Shown here: positions 1 to 7,891 of the stretch, piece after piece | Position numbering within the stretch: position 1 is the first letter of the stretch | How the letters are laid out: every line of letters begins with the position of its first letter | NCBI GenBank assembly: GCA_002393195.1 | Contig: DGIK01000224.1 | Location: forward strand, 8,548 to 72,547 | Length of the DNA: 64,000 bases | Direction of reading: 5' to 3' | Source of the DNA: Bacteroidales bacterium UBA3824 | GTDB lineage: Bacteria; Bacteroidota; Bacteroidia; Bacteroidales; UBA3824 | The notes under the pieces: model-generated | The model's database searches: none | What the model was told of the DNA's origin: nothing | What the model saw: only the letters and a program-made list of their open reading frames with translations | Translations under genes and position numbers: made by a program

Positions 1-310
1 CGGAGTCGCTTATCTTGAATCCCTCATACTCTGCGTGTCCGTGATGGAAGTTGGACGACATGAAGATATGGAATCCGCTTTGCTCACTATATAATATACA
101 CGGCAACGGCAGACTGAGATGGAAGTCGCCAAATGTTGCGATATGCCATTCGTAGGCATCGCCGATATGGTTCATGATGAAGGGTCCGGGGTTGAATGCC
201 TCGCCGCTGCCCTCTCCGGCGGCTTCGTGTCCGCCATCTTCCTGCGCAAAAGTGGCGATTGACATCATCAGCATCAACGCCAACATCAGTATTTTTTTAT
301 GTAAATTCAT
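1..310 (-). CDS. atpB: F0F1 ATP synthase subunit a, N-terminal part (cut by window edge)
   Basis: The reverse strand reads MNLHKKILMLALMLMMSIATFAQ, a signal peptide ending in AQ, then a Gly/Glu-rich linker and HIGDAYEWHI, FHLSLPLP, ILYSEQSGFHIFMSS. This is the periplasmic N-terminal region that Bacteroidota subunit a carries before its membrane helices. Subunit a forms the proton half-channels against the c-ring of the F0 motor. Only about 103 residues are present; the channel helices and the rest of the atp operon lie beyond position 1. The start at 310 is the only ATG before the signal peptide. I see no clear promoter match upstream. The family assignment is by recognised motif. Confidence 0.85.
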   Translation of the reverse strand, partial: MNLHKKILMLALMLMMSIATFAQEDGGHEAAGEGSGEAFNPGPFIMNHIGDAYEWHIATFGDFHLSLPLPCILYSEQSGFHIFMSSNFHHGHAEYEGFKISDS

Positions 311-754
311 AATTAACAGTCGATTTGCTATCCGTGATGATATGCTTTTTTTTGTTTCCTAAAATTAGAGAGGATTTTTGATATAAAAAAATTTTTTTTC
401 AATTATTTAACAAGAATTTAACGACACCCACTAATAATACACTGTATGTCAGCCAAATATGATGTGAAATTTTTATTAATATTTTATTTGCGACAACTTG
501 TCTTGCGCCCCGATTCCCGTCTGAATTACCTTGTGCATACAATTCCCCCTTAACAATCTTTAACAACCGCTCTCCACGCCCCTACAAAGCCATTTCCATC
601 AAATTTAGGCGGTTTTTCCTTTGAGAAACCCTTATTATATTTTGTTATCATAAAACAACGACTATGTTATAAAAAAATATTTGCTATTGCGTATCTTGAA
701 GTGTAATTTTGCTGTCGATAAGATTGATGTTTAACTGATAAAAACGTAAAAACA
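311..754. other. Divergent intergenic region
   Basis: This 444-base stretch separates the leftward atpB from the rightward secreted-protein gene. It is AT-rich with poly-T and poly-A runs and has no convincing reading frame. The only element I can support is the promoter at 680-711. The part from about 420 to 660 shows no repeat or strong hairpin. Confidence 0.5.
680..711 (+). promoter_or_regulatory. Bacteroidota-type promoter
   Basis: TTTG at 680-683, exactly 20 bases, then TAATTTTG at 704-711, matching the Bacteroidota -33/-7 consensus (TTTG and TAnnTTTG). It should start transcription near 717, about 38 bases before the ATG at 755. Confidence 0.75.
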
Positions 755-2485
755 ATGAAAACAATTCTTACAATCATCCTTGCCGTCCTCTTTGCCGCCA
801 ACTCTTTTGCGCAGACGGCATACCAACAGAAATGCAATCAGATTTTCGTCAAGTATATGAAACTGATTGCGGCAGGTATGGGCAGCAAGTGGGGTGCTGC
901 CGAGCAAATTGCGTTGGGCAACAGCGGATATTCCGAGAAGGGCGCAGCCATCATTAAGCCCATTTTGATGGGATATTGCATTAATACTGGCAAGAATTAT
1001 GACGCTATGTGCAAACAACTGGACGCGGAATATGCCGCCGCCCGCAAACTGATGAACGCCGACGAAAAGTTTGCGTGGAAGGTCAACGAAGAGTCCCAAG
1101 TGCCATACGGCAGGGCAAAATGGCAATCGGCGGCTGACTTCAAAGAATGGAGTCAGAAAGGCGAGTTTGAAACCACCGAACAGCACGAGAACCGTCTCAA
1201 AGAACAGGCGCGCCCAAAAATGGACGAACTTCTTTACGAAAACATCAACAAAGAAATGTCGGACAACTTTTGGAAGATGCATCTTGGCGACTACAACGCC
1301 GACAAACAGGAATTGCAGGTATTTTTCATTGACAAAGCGAGAAACTATCAAATCACCCGCACGATAAATGTAAGCCCGCAAAATGCGAAACACCTGAAAA
1401 CTCATTGTTATTCTTCGGCAGATCCTGAAATATTCCTCGATGGTGTGAAGCAATATTTTCGTGACGATGGTCAGGATGATGAAGGCAATCAAAAAGTGTA
1501 TCGGGACGAAAATGGCGAATTGCGCTATTATGTTAATGATGAGGTGGTTGTAATGGAATATGACACCTACGAAATTTGCATCATCGACAATAAAATTTTT
1601 TTGCCGAGGTTTTTTAATATCAATTCCGATTTCGGCGAGTGGCAGTTCGATATGTCCGAAGAATATCCATTTGTCAAATACAATTATGACGATTGGACGG
1701 GCAAATCACAATATCTCAAAGGTTACGTATTTGATTATCAGCAATATGCAGCAACAGTTGCCGACAAAATTGCCGAAATGCAAAGGCAACAAGAGGCGGA
1801 GGCAGCGCGTATTGCGGCTCAAAAGGCGAGGGAAGATTCTGTTGCAATCGCCAATTACAACCGTCAACTTCTTCATACCGTCGATTCCCTCAACCAAATA
1901 CTCGCCGCCAACAAATACAACCTCAATCACTACGCCGTAAACACTGATTTGGGGCGTATTACAGAGAATGACAAATTTCTTTTCCAGCGCAAGCAATACG
2001 ACTTGATTGATAGTTGCAAAAAATATGAAATGTGGATAAAAAGTGATTACGATGACGCCCGAAAAGAGCATGGAAACCTATACGCATCCAAAGATGATTT
2101 CGACAAGTATTATTGTCAAGGATTAGAGCGTCTTGCCGCGCAAAACGAATACCGCAGCGCGATGCTCCAACTCCAACAAAACAAAAACTCCATCGCCCAA
2201 GTCAATTTTCAAAAGGAGATTAGCAACAACAATATCTTGAACATTATCAGCGACCAACCCGTTGACTACACGGATGCCAACGAATATCGCCGCAAACTTT
2301 TGGCTTGGGTGGCGCAATACAAATCGCAACCCTATTATGATGAAATTCTCGATTTTCTCATCACCAACAACGCCGCCTTATACAAAGAGTTCACGAAAAA
2401 CGGCGCAAAATTCTCCTCAAAAGCGGAGTTTTACGAAGCGTTCACAGGCGGCGATTACAAAAACGTGTTGAAAGGAAAAAAGTGA
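755..2485 (+). CDS. Secreted protein of unknown function, 576 aa
   Basis: A signal peptide (MKTILTIILAVLFAANSFAQ) predicts export to the periplasm or surface. Residues 120-170 carry the run KGEFETTEQHENRLKEQ, a pattern common in Bacteroidota exported proteins of unknown role. The middle is rich in aromatic and acidic residues. Around residues 340-365 there is an Ala/Glu/Gln-rich probable coiled coil, followed by more helical sequence to the end. I recognise no catalytic motif and no type IX sorting domain. The gene has its own promoter and stands alone: downstream lies the promoter of a separate leader RNA. Confidence in the coding call is high, in function none. Confidence 0.85.
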   Translation: MKTILTIILAVLFAANSFAQTAYQQKCNQIFVKYMKLIAAGMGSKWGAAEQIALGNSGYSEKGAAIIKPILMGYCINTGKNYDAMCKQLDAEYAAARKLMNADEKFAWKVNEESQVPYGRAKWQSAADFKEWSQKGEFETTEQHENRLKEQARPKMDELLYENINKEMSDNFWKMHLGDYNADKQELQVFFIDKARNYQITRTINVSPQNAKHLKTHCYSSADPEIFLDGVKQYFRDDGQDDEGNQKVYRDENGELRYYVNDEVVVMEYDTYEICIIDNKIFLPRFFNINSDFGEWQFDMSEEYPFVKYNYDDWTGKSQYLKGYVFDYQQYAATVADKIAEMQRQQEAEAARIAAQKAREDSVAIANYNRQLLHTVDSLNQILAANKYNLNHYAVNTDLGRITENDKFLFQRKQYDLIDSCKKYEMWIKSDYDDARKEHGNLYASKDDFDKYYCQGLERLAAQNEYRSAMLQLQQNKNSIAQVNFQKEISNNNILNIISDQPVDYTDANEYRRKLLAWVAQYKSQPYYDEILDFLITNNAALYKEFTKNGAKFSSKAEFYEAFTGGDYKNVLKGKK

Positions 2486-2505
2486 AAATTTTTCTTAAAA
2501 AATAT

Positions 2506-2537
2506 TTTGCGATTAAAAACTAATTGCATTATATTTG
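2506..2537 (+). promoter_or_regulatory. Promoter of the leader RNA before the GTPase gene
   Basis: TTTG at 2506-2509, 20 bases, TATATTTG at 2530-2537: a near-perfect Bacteroidota promoter. Predicted start near 2543. No second promoter is visible between here and the GTPase gene. Confidence 0.75.
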
Positions 2538-2542
2538 CGGTG

Positions 2543-2782
2543 TAGAAACAGAACTTTGCACACAACGAACAAAGGCAAAGGCGACGACGTATTGAGAAAC
2601 ACTTATTGCTTTAAAATGTAAATCTGCAAATTTATCACATTGGCTTAGAGGAATAAGTGCGGTTTAGGTTCACGCTTACATAAAATAGGCGTGGACTGTT
2701 CCGTACTTATTAGAGCCAAGGGCTTTGCAGAGCCTACATTTTATAATTAAGTACATCAAGGAATAGTCCAACGCCTTTTTTT
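2543..2782 (+). ncRNA. Candidate structured RNA or attenuator leader
   Basis: About 240 noncoding bases lie between a strong promoter and a hairpin with seven T. Visible pairing includes CACTTATT (about 2600) with AATAAGTG (about 2652), enclosing an inner AATGT/ACATT stem, and a long 3' hairpin at 2688-2775. It has no RNase P, tmRNA or SRP signature that I know. It could be a free small RNA (a 6S-like RNA cannot be excluded) or a transcription attenuator for the GTPase operon, which has no other visible promoter. Confidence 0.5.
2688..2782 (+). terminator. Long hairpin with T tract
   Basis: The left arm 2688-2709 (GGCGTGGACTGTTCC then GTACTTA) pairs with the right arm 2748-2775 (TAAGTAC, then GGAATAGTCCAACGCC), with a small inner hairpin between them. 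Seven T follow at 2776-2782. It is shaped like an intrinsic terminator and lies 46 bases before the GTPase ATG. Confidence 0.65.
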
Positions 2783-2828
2783 GTATGGGTAGGGGAAGGA
2801 AATGACAAACAATTAATGCGTGAACAAT

Positions 2829-4616
2829 ATGAACAATTTTACTGAAAAGGTAAACAAAATCTTCGAAAGGTTTGAAGATGCGGAGTTCAAGGACGAAATC
2901 AAAAACGAACTTCGTTCCATCAACGACTATGCTAAGGCTCTCGATGACGGTGCATTGTTAGTGGCAATAGTCGGCGATGTAAAGGCTGGTAAGTCAACAT
3001 TTTGTAACTTATTGGCAAACAAGTCTATATGTCAGACGGATTCCAAGGAATGTACTGCACGGTCTATGTTCATTACCAACGGTGACAACCAATACAGAAC
3101 ATACACTGCAACTTCAGGAGCTTCCAAAGACAAGAGAATCACATTCGAGCAAATCCTGAGCAGCATCATCACAGACTCAAATGACGAAATACCAGGCGTT
3201 GAAGTCAGAACAAAACAGATAACGGAAGATAGCAAAAGAGATTCAAACGAAAATCGCGACTACTTCCTGACCTCGTTCTCCGTTGACAGCAGTGACCTTG
3301 TGAAAGAAAAAATTGTATTCGCCGACTTGCCTGGTCTCAACGGCTCCAAATTCAATTTCGACGAGTTCCAGCAAATCCTTCTGTCAAGGGCAGATTACAT
3401 CATCTTCATTCAAAACTCGACGACTGATACAACGGACAGTGATACGAAAGTTTTCAACTACATAGCTGAAAATAATAGCAATGTAATGATTTCCGTGTTT
3501 ATGAACCTTTTTGACAAAGGATCTTACGATGACGATGACAAAAGTCGCAAAGAAGCGGAGGAGAAACTATCAGTCATACTCAATAAGAGCTTGTTCAAAC
3601 GATTCATCAACCTGAACCATGAACTATCAACCGTCGTCAACCTTGGCATCTTGGAAGCACGCCACAGAAACGCTGTAAAGGCGGAAAGAAAAAACGATGC
3701 GGAAAGCGAGCACTCATTATTCCGCGACTTCACAAAGCGTTTCACCGAAAATGTCATCAACAAGGCTGATGACATTCGCAAGCCCAATATCGAAAACAAC
3801 ATCAATTCTCGTGTCCAAAAACTTGCGAAAAAAGTGGACGATGCAATCAAGGAACATGAAAACAAAATCAACGAATACAACGATTTTGTCGAGAAAGCCA
3901 GCAATGTGCAGAATATCATTGACCAAAACCTGAAAACCACAGATTCAAGGGCTTGGACAATTGACATTTCGGCAATCATCAACAGCCGCAAGCCGCAAAT
4001 CAAAACGAAGGCGGACTACGAGGATGTCAAAACCAAAGTCGAGAAATTCCTAAAATCTTTGAGAGAAGATGTCGTCAAAGCATTTCAAAACAAGATACAG
4101 GACGTGTGCAAGACCGTAAACACTGAGACAATGATGAAAGTAAAAGCCATCAACAAGGATTTCAGCGATACACTCAACCTTACCGCTGACATCAGGGTGG
4201 AGCCGTTCTGGTTGGAATCAGACAACGAATTTACAAAAGAAGTAAGTAACACGTTTACAAAACCGAACGAAGTGTTGGAAGAACCAAACATTTTGAAACG
4301 TTGGTTCAGATTCCTCGGCACAATGACATATTCGCCTGAACAATTCGACGACATCACAGAATTGACAATGGCCGTAGCAGTCGGCGAACTTTCCAACAAG
4401 TCAGAACAATTCGAGACATTCGAGAAGGACTTCAACCGCTACATCCAAACAGAAACCGCCAAGTACACCGAAAAACTGTCAGCCGACCTCTACAACAAGA
4501 TAAGCGACAAATGCGAACGTAAAAAGGCCAACATAATCGTAGATTATGACGGCTACTGCATAGAGAAGGAGCGGCTTGTGGACTTGAAGGATGCGTTAGA
4601 TAGTGTGGTGAAATAA
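2829..4616 (+). CDS. Dynamin-family GTPase, 595 aa
   Basis: The N-terminal GTPase domain has a P-loop GDVKAGKST at residues 49-57, a switch threonine in the following segment, the G3 motif DLPG at 166-169 and a candidate G4 motif in MNLFDKG. This is the dynamin N domain pattern. Residues 290-595 are mostly charged helices, as expected for the stalk or bundle of bacterial dynamin-like proteins. I see no transmembrane segment, so membrane contact would come from the stalk or a partner. Dynamin-like GTPases hydrolyse GTP to remodel or protect membranes. I chose ATG 2829; an in-frame GTG at 2820 would add three residues. It heads a block with three membrane-associated proteins and depends on the leader promoter at 2506. 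Confidence 0.85.
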   Translation: MNNFTEKVNKIFERFEDAEFKDEIKNELRSINDYAKALDDGALLVAIVGDVKAGKSTFCNLLANKSICQTDSKECTARSMFITNGDNQYRTYTATSGASKDKRITFEQILSSIITDSNDEIPGVEVRTKQITEDSKRDSNENRDYFLTSFSVDSSDLVKEKIVFADLPGLNGSKFNFDEFQQILLSRADYIIFIQNSTTDTTDSDTKVFNYIAENNSNVMISVFMNLFDKGSYDDDDKSRKEAEEKLSVILNKSLFKRFINLNHELSTVVNLGILEARHRNAVKAERKNDAESEHSLFRDFTKRFTENVINKADDIRKPNIENNINSRVQKLAKKVDDAIKEHENKINEYNDFVEKASNVQNIIDQNLKTTDSRAWTIDISAIINSRKPQIKTKADYEDVKTKVEKFLKSLREDVVKAFQNKIQDVCKTVNTETMMKVKAINKDFSDTLNLTADIRVEPFWLESDNEFTKEVSNTFTKPNEVLEEPNILKRWFRFLGTMTYSPEQFDDITELTMAVAVGELSNKSEQFETFEKDFNRYIQTETAKYTEKLSADLYNKISDKCERKKANIIVDYDGYCIEKERLVDLKDALDSVVK

Positions 4617-4630
4617 AAAAAGAGATAAGT

Positions 4631-4728
4631 AAGGTCTGTCTAAAAAATGGGAATGGAACGCTGTCGGCTCGTCTACAAACAATAGTTATGACGGTTGTAC
4701 TTATCTATTCCATTTTTTAGACAACCTT
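4631..4728. repeat. Imperfect inverted repeat, MITE-like
   Basis: The arms at 4631-4657 and 4704-4728 (inner core TGTCTAAAAAATGG against CCATTTTTTAGACA, with near-matches outward) are separated by about 46 bases. It fills the gap between the GTPase gene and the next gene. It is either a stem-loop in the mRNA or a remnant of a small non-autonomous element; no transposase is present. Confidence 0.5.
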
Positions 4729-4751
4729 TAATTCTTCATAGATTGCTATAT

Positions 4752-5852
4752 ATGAACGTGAAAATTGACATAACAGGAAAGAATGTGACCACTCAAACAT
4801 CGTCCGATAAAGTCAACGATAGCAAAGAGGGTACTGAGTTGTTATACAAAAGGTATTGCGAATGTCGAGACCAAGAGTTGGAGAGATTTTGGGAAAATTC
4901 CAAATACGTTTGGACATTTCTTGCTATTTGTTTCGCAGGATATGGTGTTTTGCTGACAAGTGATAGCGAAATGCTGAAAAAAAACTTTGTAATTTTTGGC
5001 ACATTCATTAGCTTCATTGGCATTATCTTATCGCATTTATGGCTAAAGATGACACAAGCGTCCAAAACTTGGTACGAGGTTTATGAAAATGCAATTTGGG
5101 AAATGGAATCGTATTACAACAAATTTGATGCTGATAAACGCTTCCTTATTCACAATTTTTGGGCATCAAAAAAAGGAAAAGAAGGTTATTCTCCATCAAA
5201 AATAATGCTTGTAATAGGGAAATTATTGATTGGAATATGGCTTTGCGCTCTTTTTTTTAGTTTGTTACAACTGAAAGTTGTGTGTATTCACCTAAATCGT
5301 ATAGTTTGCCCATGTTTATTAATGATAATAGGAATAGCATTATATGTTTTGTTGACTGAGTATTTATCTAATTCGATAGTAAGCACTGCCATTAGAACAG
5401 CGGAGGAAGAAAAGATTTTCAAAAAAATTAAACAAGACATATACTCTCTCAATAAATATATCTATTTTGAAATTAAAGAATACGAAAATGTAAAGTATGT
5501 TGTATTCAAGTTTTCGGAAGAGAATATTAGCATAATAGATAACATTCGCTCTATTTTCCCTGAAATAGAAGCCAAGTGGGATGAATATGATTGCAAATAT
5601 AAATTTGCAGACATAGAGAAACACTATGAAAACAAAAAAAATGGCAAAGATAACAAAATAAAAAAAATATACAATCTATTTAATGTAAGAAGAATTTACC
5701 AAATTGGTAGCAACATAGAAGTTTATACATCAGAAATTGATGCAGATTTTGAGGTTATCAAAAGAGGTGTCAAGGAGGACGAAAAAAATAAAATAACAAA
5801 AGAGTATAATAATAAAATTGTCATTCCATTGGATTGTATCAAATGTGAATGA
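4752..5852 (+). CDS. Four-helix membrane protein with cytosolic tail, RipA/SLATT-like
   Basis: From ATG 4752 the protein has 366 residues. Hydrophobic segments lie at about 52-69, 78-98, 150-174 and 184-202. Between helices 2 and 3 is LWLKMTQASKTWYEVYENAIWEMES, which recalls the loop W..x.ASK.W...WE of the RipA-type octameric membrane proteins; SLATT-domain effectors are a looser comparison. The C-terminal 160 residues are Lys/Glu/Tyr-rich and probably cytosolic. Base composition is clearly more AT-rich than the flanking genes, suggesting separate acquisition. The upstream TTG at 4695 lies inside the inverted repeat, so 4752 is preferred. It sits between the GTPase and two DUF4230-like genes on the same strand. 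Function unknown. Confidence 0.7.
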   Translation: MNVKIDITGKNVTTQTSSDKVNDSKEGTELLYKRYCECRDQELERFWENSKYVWTFLAICFAGYGVLLTSDSEMLKKNFVIFGTFISFIGIILSHLWLKMTQASKTWYEVYENAIWEMESYYNKFDADKRFLIHNFWASKKGKEGYSPSKIMLVIGKLLIGIWLCALFFSLLQLKVVCIHLNRIVCPCLLMIIGIALYVLLTEYLSNSIVSTAIRTAEEEKIFKKIKQDIYSLNKYIYFEIKEYENVKYVVFKFSEENISIIDNIRSIFPEIEAKWDEYDCKYKFADIEKHYENKKNGKDNKIKKIYNLFNVRRIYQIGSNIEVYTSEIDADFEVIKRGVKEDEKNKITKEYNNKIVIPLDCIKCE

Positions 5853-5877
5853 TAACTTAGTAATTAAATACAACAAA

Positions 5878-6603
5878 ATGAAGACAAATAAACCATTCAA
5901 AATCACCCAAATCATCCTAACAGCATCATTATTCTTGATGCTGTTTGTATGGGCTTGTTCGTCAACTCCACAGCCTGGCACGCCAACAGGTGGTCCTATC
6001 GTAACAGAAGGCGGCAGGGTAACACGGGACACACTCGTGTCGTACATCCGTCATTATGGCAAACTAAACGTATTGAAAACTACTCTCCGTCAAGAGATTA
6101 TCATCAATGACACAAGCAAAATCAAGAAATTTCTTGGTGATGCTTATCCATTGTGGCTGGATAAGTACACCAATCGAATTCTGAAAGTACCTTACGAAGT
6201 CAATGTGGAAATCGGTTTTGACCTTGGTGAAATTGCTCTTTCCGTCAAAGAACTTGGAGAAAAAGAATTTACCGTAGCCAAGCCAACTCCCATTGTGGAA
6301 ATCACGGGAATCCTAATCAGGTTCGACCAAGAGTACAGAGACATCGGATTAACACGCTGGAATATCACTGAGGAGGAGTTTAACGCCGCATGGCAATCTG
6401 CAAATGTCCCTGAAGTTATCAAAACTCAAATTGCAAAAGAACGCAAAGACGAGTTCCTTGATGCAGTCCTTGCGCAGACTGTCAGCGACATTCTTAGAAG
6501 CGTAAGAAACCGTTATCAAGATATTGATTTCAGGTTTGAACCCGCAGAAAAAGAACCGACATTCAACGAAATTCCTAACCCAAAAATAGAAAAAAATGAA
6601 TAA
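5878..6603 (+). CDS. DUF4230-like lipoprotein, 241 aa
   Basis: The N-terminus MKTNKPF...LFVWAC has a lipobox-type cysteine at 27, so a membrane-anchored lipoprotein is likely. The body contains YEVNVEIGFDLGEIALSV followed by FTVAKPTPIVEITG, the pattern of DUF4230 (a conserved strand region with G.DL). I started at ATG 5878, since an earlier in-frame ATG at 5818 lies inside the preceding gene. The gap to that gene is 25 bases, and the 3' end overlaps the next gene by 8 bases. DUF4230 has no known biochemical role. Confidence 0.75.
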   Translation: MKTNKPFKITQIILTASLFLMLFVWACSSTPQPGTPTGGPIVTEGGRVTRDTLVSYIRHYGKLNVLKTTLRQEIIINDTSKIKKFLGDAYPLWLDKYTNRILKVPYEVNVEIGFDLGEIALSVKELGEKEFTVAKPTPIVEITGILIRFDQEYRDIGLTRWNITEEEFNAAWQSANVPEVIKTQIAKERKDEFLDAVLAQTVSDILRSVRNRYQDIDFRFEPAEKEPTFNEIPNPKIEKNE

Positions 6604-7285
6604 GAAAGATAATTTGATTGAAACAATTGTCAAAAACAAGCAAGTCAATGTCTTGTTGTGGTTTGTTGTGGCCGTCGTAATCGTAATTGTATGTTTTATT
6701 CTTTACAAAACATACAGCGTTGAGCAAAAAGTTGAAGGTGGAATAGATGGTGCAATTGAAAAAGCAGGGCAACTTCTTGACTCGCGTGAAGTTTCATCAA
6801 GTCAAATCGAGGAAATCCGTGAGTCAATCAAACCCGAGTACGTCATATTCTCAGATATGAACACTCGCGTCATCGACACTTTGTCGCAAGACGGTAGGTT
6901 GTGGGGCAAAAACTACCTGATTCAATCAGCAATTAGTTGTGTCCAAATTGGATTCGATTTGTCCGCAATGAAAATCCATCAGGAACAAGACGGCAGATTA
7001 GTCGTCAATCTCGGCAAGGCAAAAATTCTCAATGCAATCCCCAACGGCAAAACCGTTCCTTTGGTGGTACGTTTTGAAGGTTACATCGAATCTGATGGCA
7101 ATTGGACTGCCGCCGACAAGATGAAACTTCAAGATATGGTGAATGAAAAAATGCTCCGCAAATGCGAAGAATGGGACTATTTCGCCAAAGCAAGAGAACA
7201 AGCATTTGAGCAAATCAAATTGCTTATTCAACATAAGTTGGACGGTTGGAAAAAACAAAACATCAAGATAATAATCGAAGAATAA
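6596..7285 (+). CDS. DUF4230-like membrane-anchored protein, 229 aa
   Basis: A short cytosolic N-terminus is followed by one strong membrane helix at about 19-38 and a soluble domain with CVQIGFDLSAMKIHQ, LVVNLGKAKILNAIPNG and a helical end. This is the same DUF4230 layout as the preceding lipoprotein, so the two are probably divergent paralogues held in the membrane in different ways. The ATG overlaps the previous stop by 8 bases, implying translational coupling and a joint role. No catalytic residues are recognised. Confidence 0.75.
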   Translation: MNKKDNLIETIVKNKQVNVLLWFVVAVVIVIVCFILYKTYSVEQKVEGGIDGAIEKAGQLLDSREVSSSQIEEIRESIKPEYVIFSDMNTRVIDTLSQDGRLWGKNYLIQSAISCVQIGFDLSAMKIHQEQDGRLVVNLGKAKILNAIPNGKTVPLVVRFEGYIESDGNWTAADKMKLQDMVNEKMLRKCEEWDYFAKAREQAFEQIKLLIQHKLDGWKKQNIKIIIEE

Positions 7286-7295
7286 GTTTTGTGCG

Positions 7296-7319
7296 TAGGG
7301 GCGTGGCTCGTACTCGCCC
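7296..7319 (+). terminator. Possible weak terminator or degenerate REP hairpin
   Basis: GGGGCG and CGCCCC can pair across an 11-base loop just after the second DUF4230 gene, followed by GCG and an A-rich run rather than T. It resembles, in degenerate form, the REP-like palindrome at 41662. Confidence 0.3.
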
Positions 7320-7332
7320 CGCGTAAAAAAAA

Positions 7333-7364
7333 TTTGGATTTTTGCAGATTGTTTTTTAATTTTG
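7333..7364 (+). promoter_or_regulatory. Promoter of the HigBA pair
   Basis: TTTG at 7333-7336, 20 bases, TAATTTTG at 7357-7364. Start expected near 7370, about 14 bases before the toxin ATG. Confidence 0.7.
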
Positions 7365-7383
7365 ACGGCAAAACAGACACAAA

Positions 7384-7680
7384 ATGAGAATCATTGCCAA
7401 AAGAACCCTCGTGGAATATTATACAAAAAATCCGAAAGCGAAATCGGCGTTGGAAAGTTGGTACGAAACAACTTCCAAAGCTGAGTGGAAGAATTTTGCA
7501 GATATTCAAAACACTTTTGCAACAGTGTCAAGCGTGGGCAACCATCGTTATGTTTTCAACATAAAGGGCAATGATTACAGACTTATAGTTTTAATCAAAT
7601 TCACTATCAGCCACGTTTTGATACGTTTTGTGGGAACGCACGAAGAATACGACAAAATTAAGGACATTCAAAATCTATAA
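7384..7680 (+). CDS. higB: HigB-family mRNA interferase toxin, 98 aa
   Basis: The whole length matches the HigB toxin fold by eye: N-terminal MRIIAKRTLVEYYTKNPKAKSALESWY, central YVFNIKGNDYRLIV and C-terminal LIRFVGTHEEYDKI. Family members bind the ribosome and cut mRNA, and are held silent by HigA encoded just downstream, as here (4-base gap). It has its own promoter. Length is normal for the family. The arrangement toxin first, antitoxin second is typical of HigBA. Confidence 0.88.
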   Translation: MRIIAKRTLVEYYTKNPKAKSALESWYETTSKAEWKNFADIQNTFATVSSVGNHRYVFNIKGNDYRLIVLIKFTISHVLIRFVGTHEEYDKIKDIQNL

Positions 7681-7684
7681 TATT

Positions 7685-7891
7685 ATGGCAAAGATAAAAT
7701 CGGAGGCGGCATACGATGCAGCACTCAAAAGAATAGAATATTTGGAGGATTTTGTGGACGACGACACCGCCCCAAACGATCCAAACGCATTGGAACTTGA
7801 TATGTTGATAGACCTTGTGGAGGAGTACGAGGCTGTCCATTATCCTATTGGCAAACCGTCGCTTTCACCCGAAGTAGCACTCGGAATGTAG
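7685..7891 (+). CDS. higA: HigA-type antitoxin, truncated before its DNA-binding domain
   Basis: The 68 residues start like Bacteroidota HigA antitoxins (KIKSEAAYDAALKRIEYLEDFVDDD, ELDMLIDLVEEYEAVHYPIGKPS). The usual protein continues for about 50 more residues with a helix-turn-helix, but here it ends PSLSPEVALGM and stops. The last 27 bases overlap, in antisense, the end of the ion-channel gene. The loss probably happened at a rearrangement junction. The remaining part may still neutralise HigB but should not bind the promoter, so autoregulation would be lost. Confidence 0.75.
   Translation: MAKIKSEAAYDAALKRIEYLEDFVDDDTAPNDPNALELDMLIDLVEEYEAVHYPIGKPSLSPEVALGM

Noticed and set aside
2543-2782. 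RNase P RNA, tmRNA or SRP RNA
   Set aside because: None of the conserved cores that I know for these RNAs (such as the RNase P GAGGAAAGTC core or a tRNA-like end) is present.
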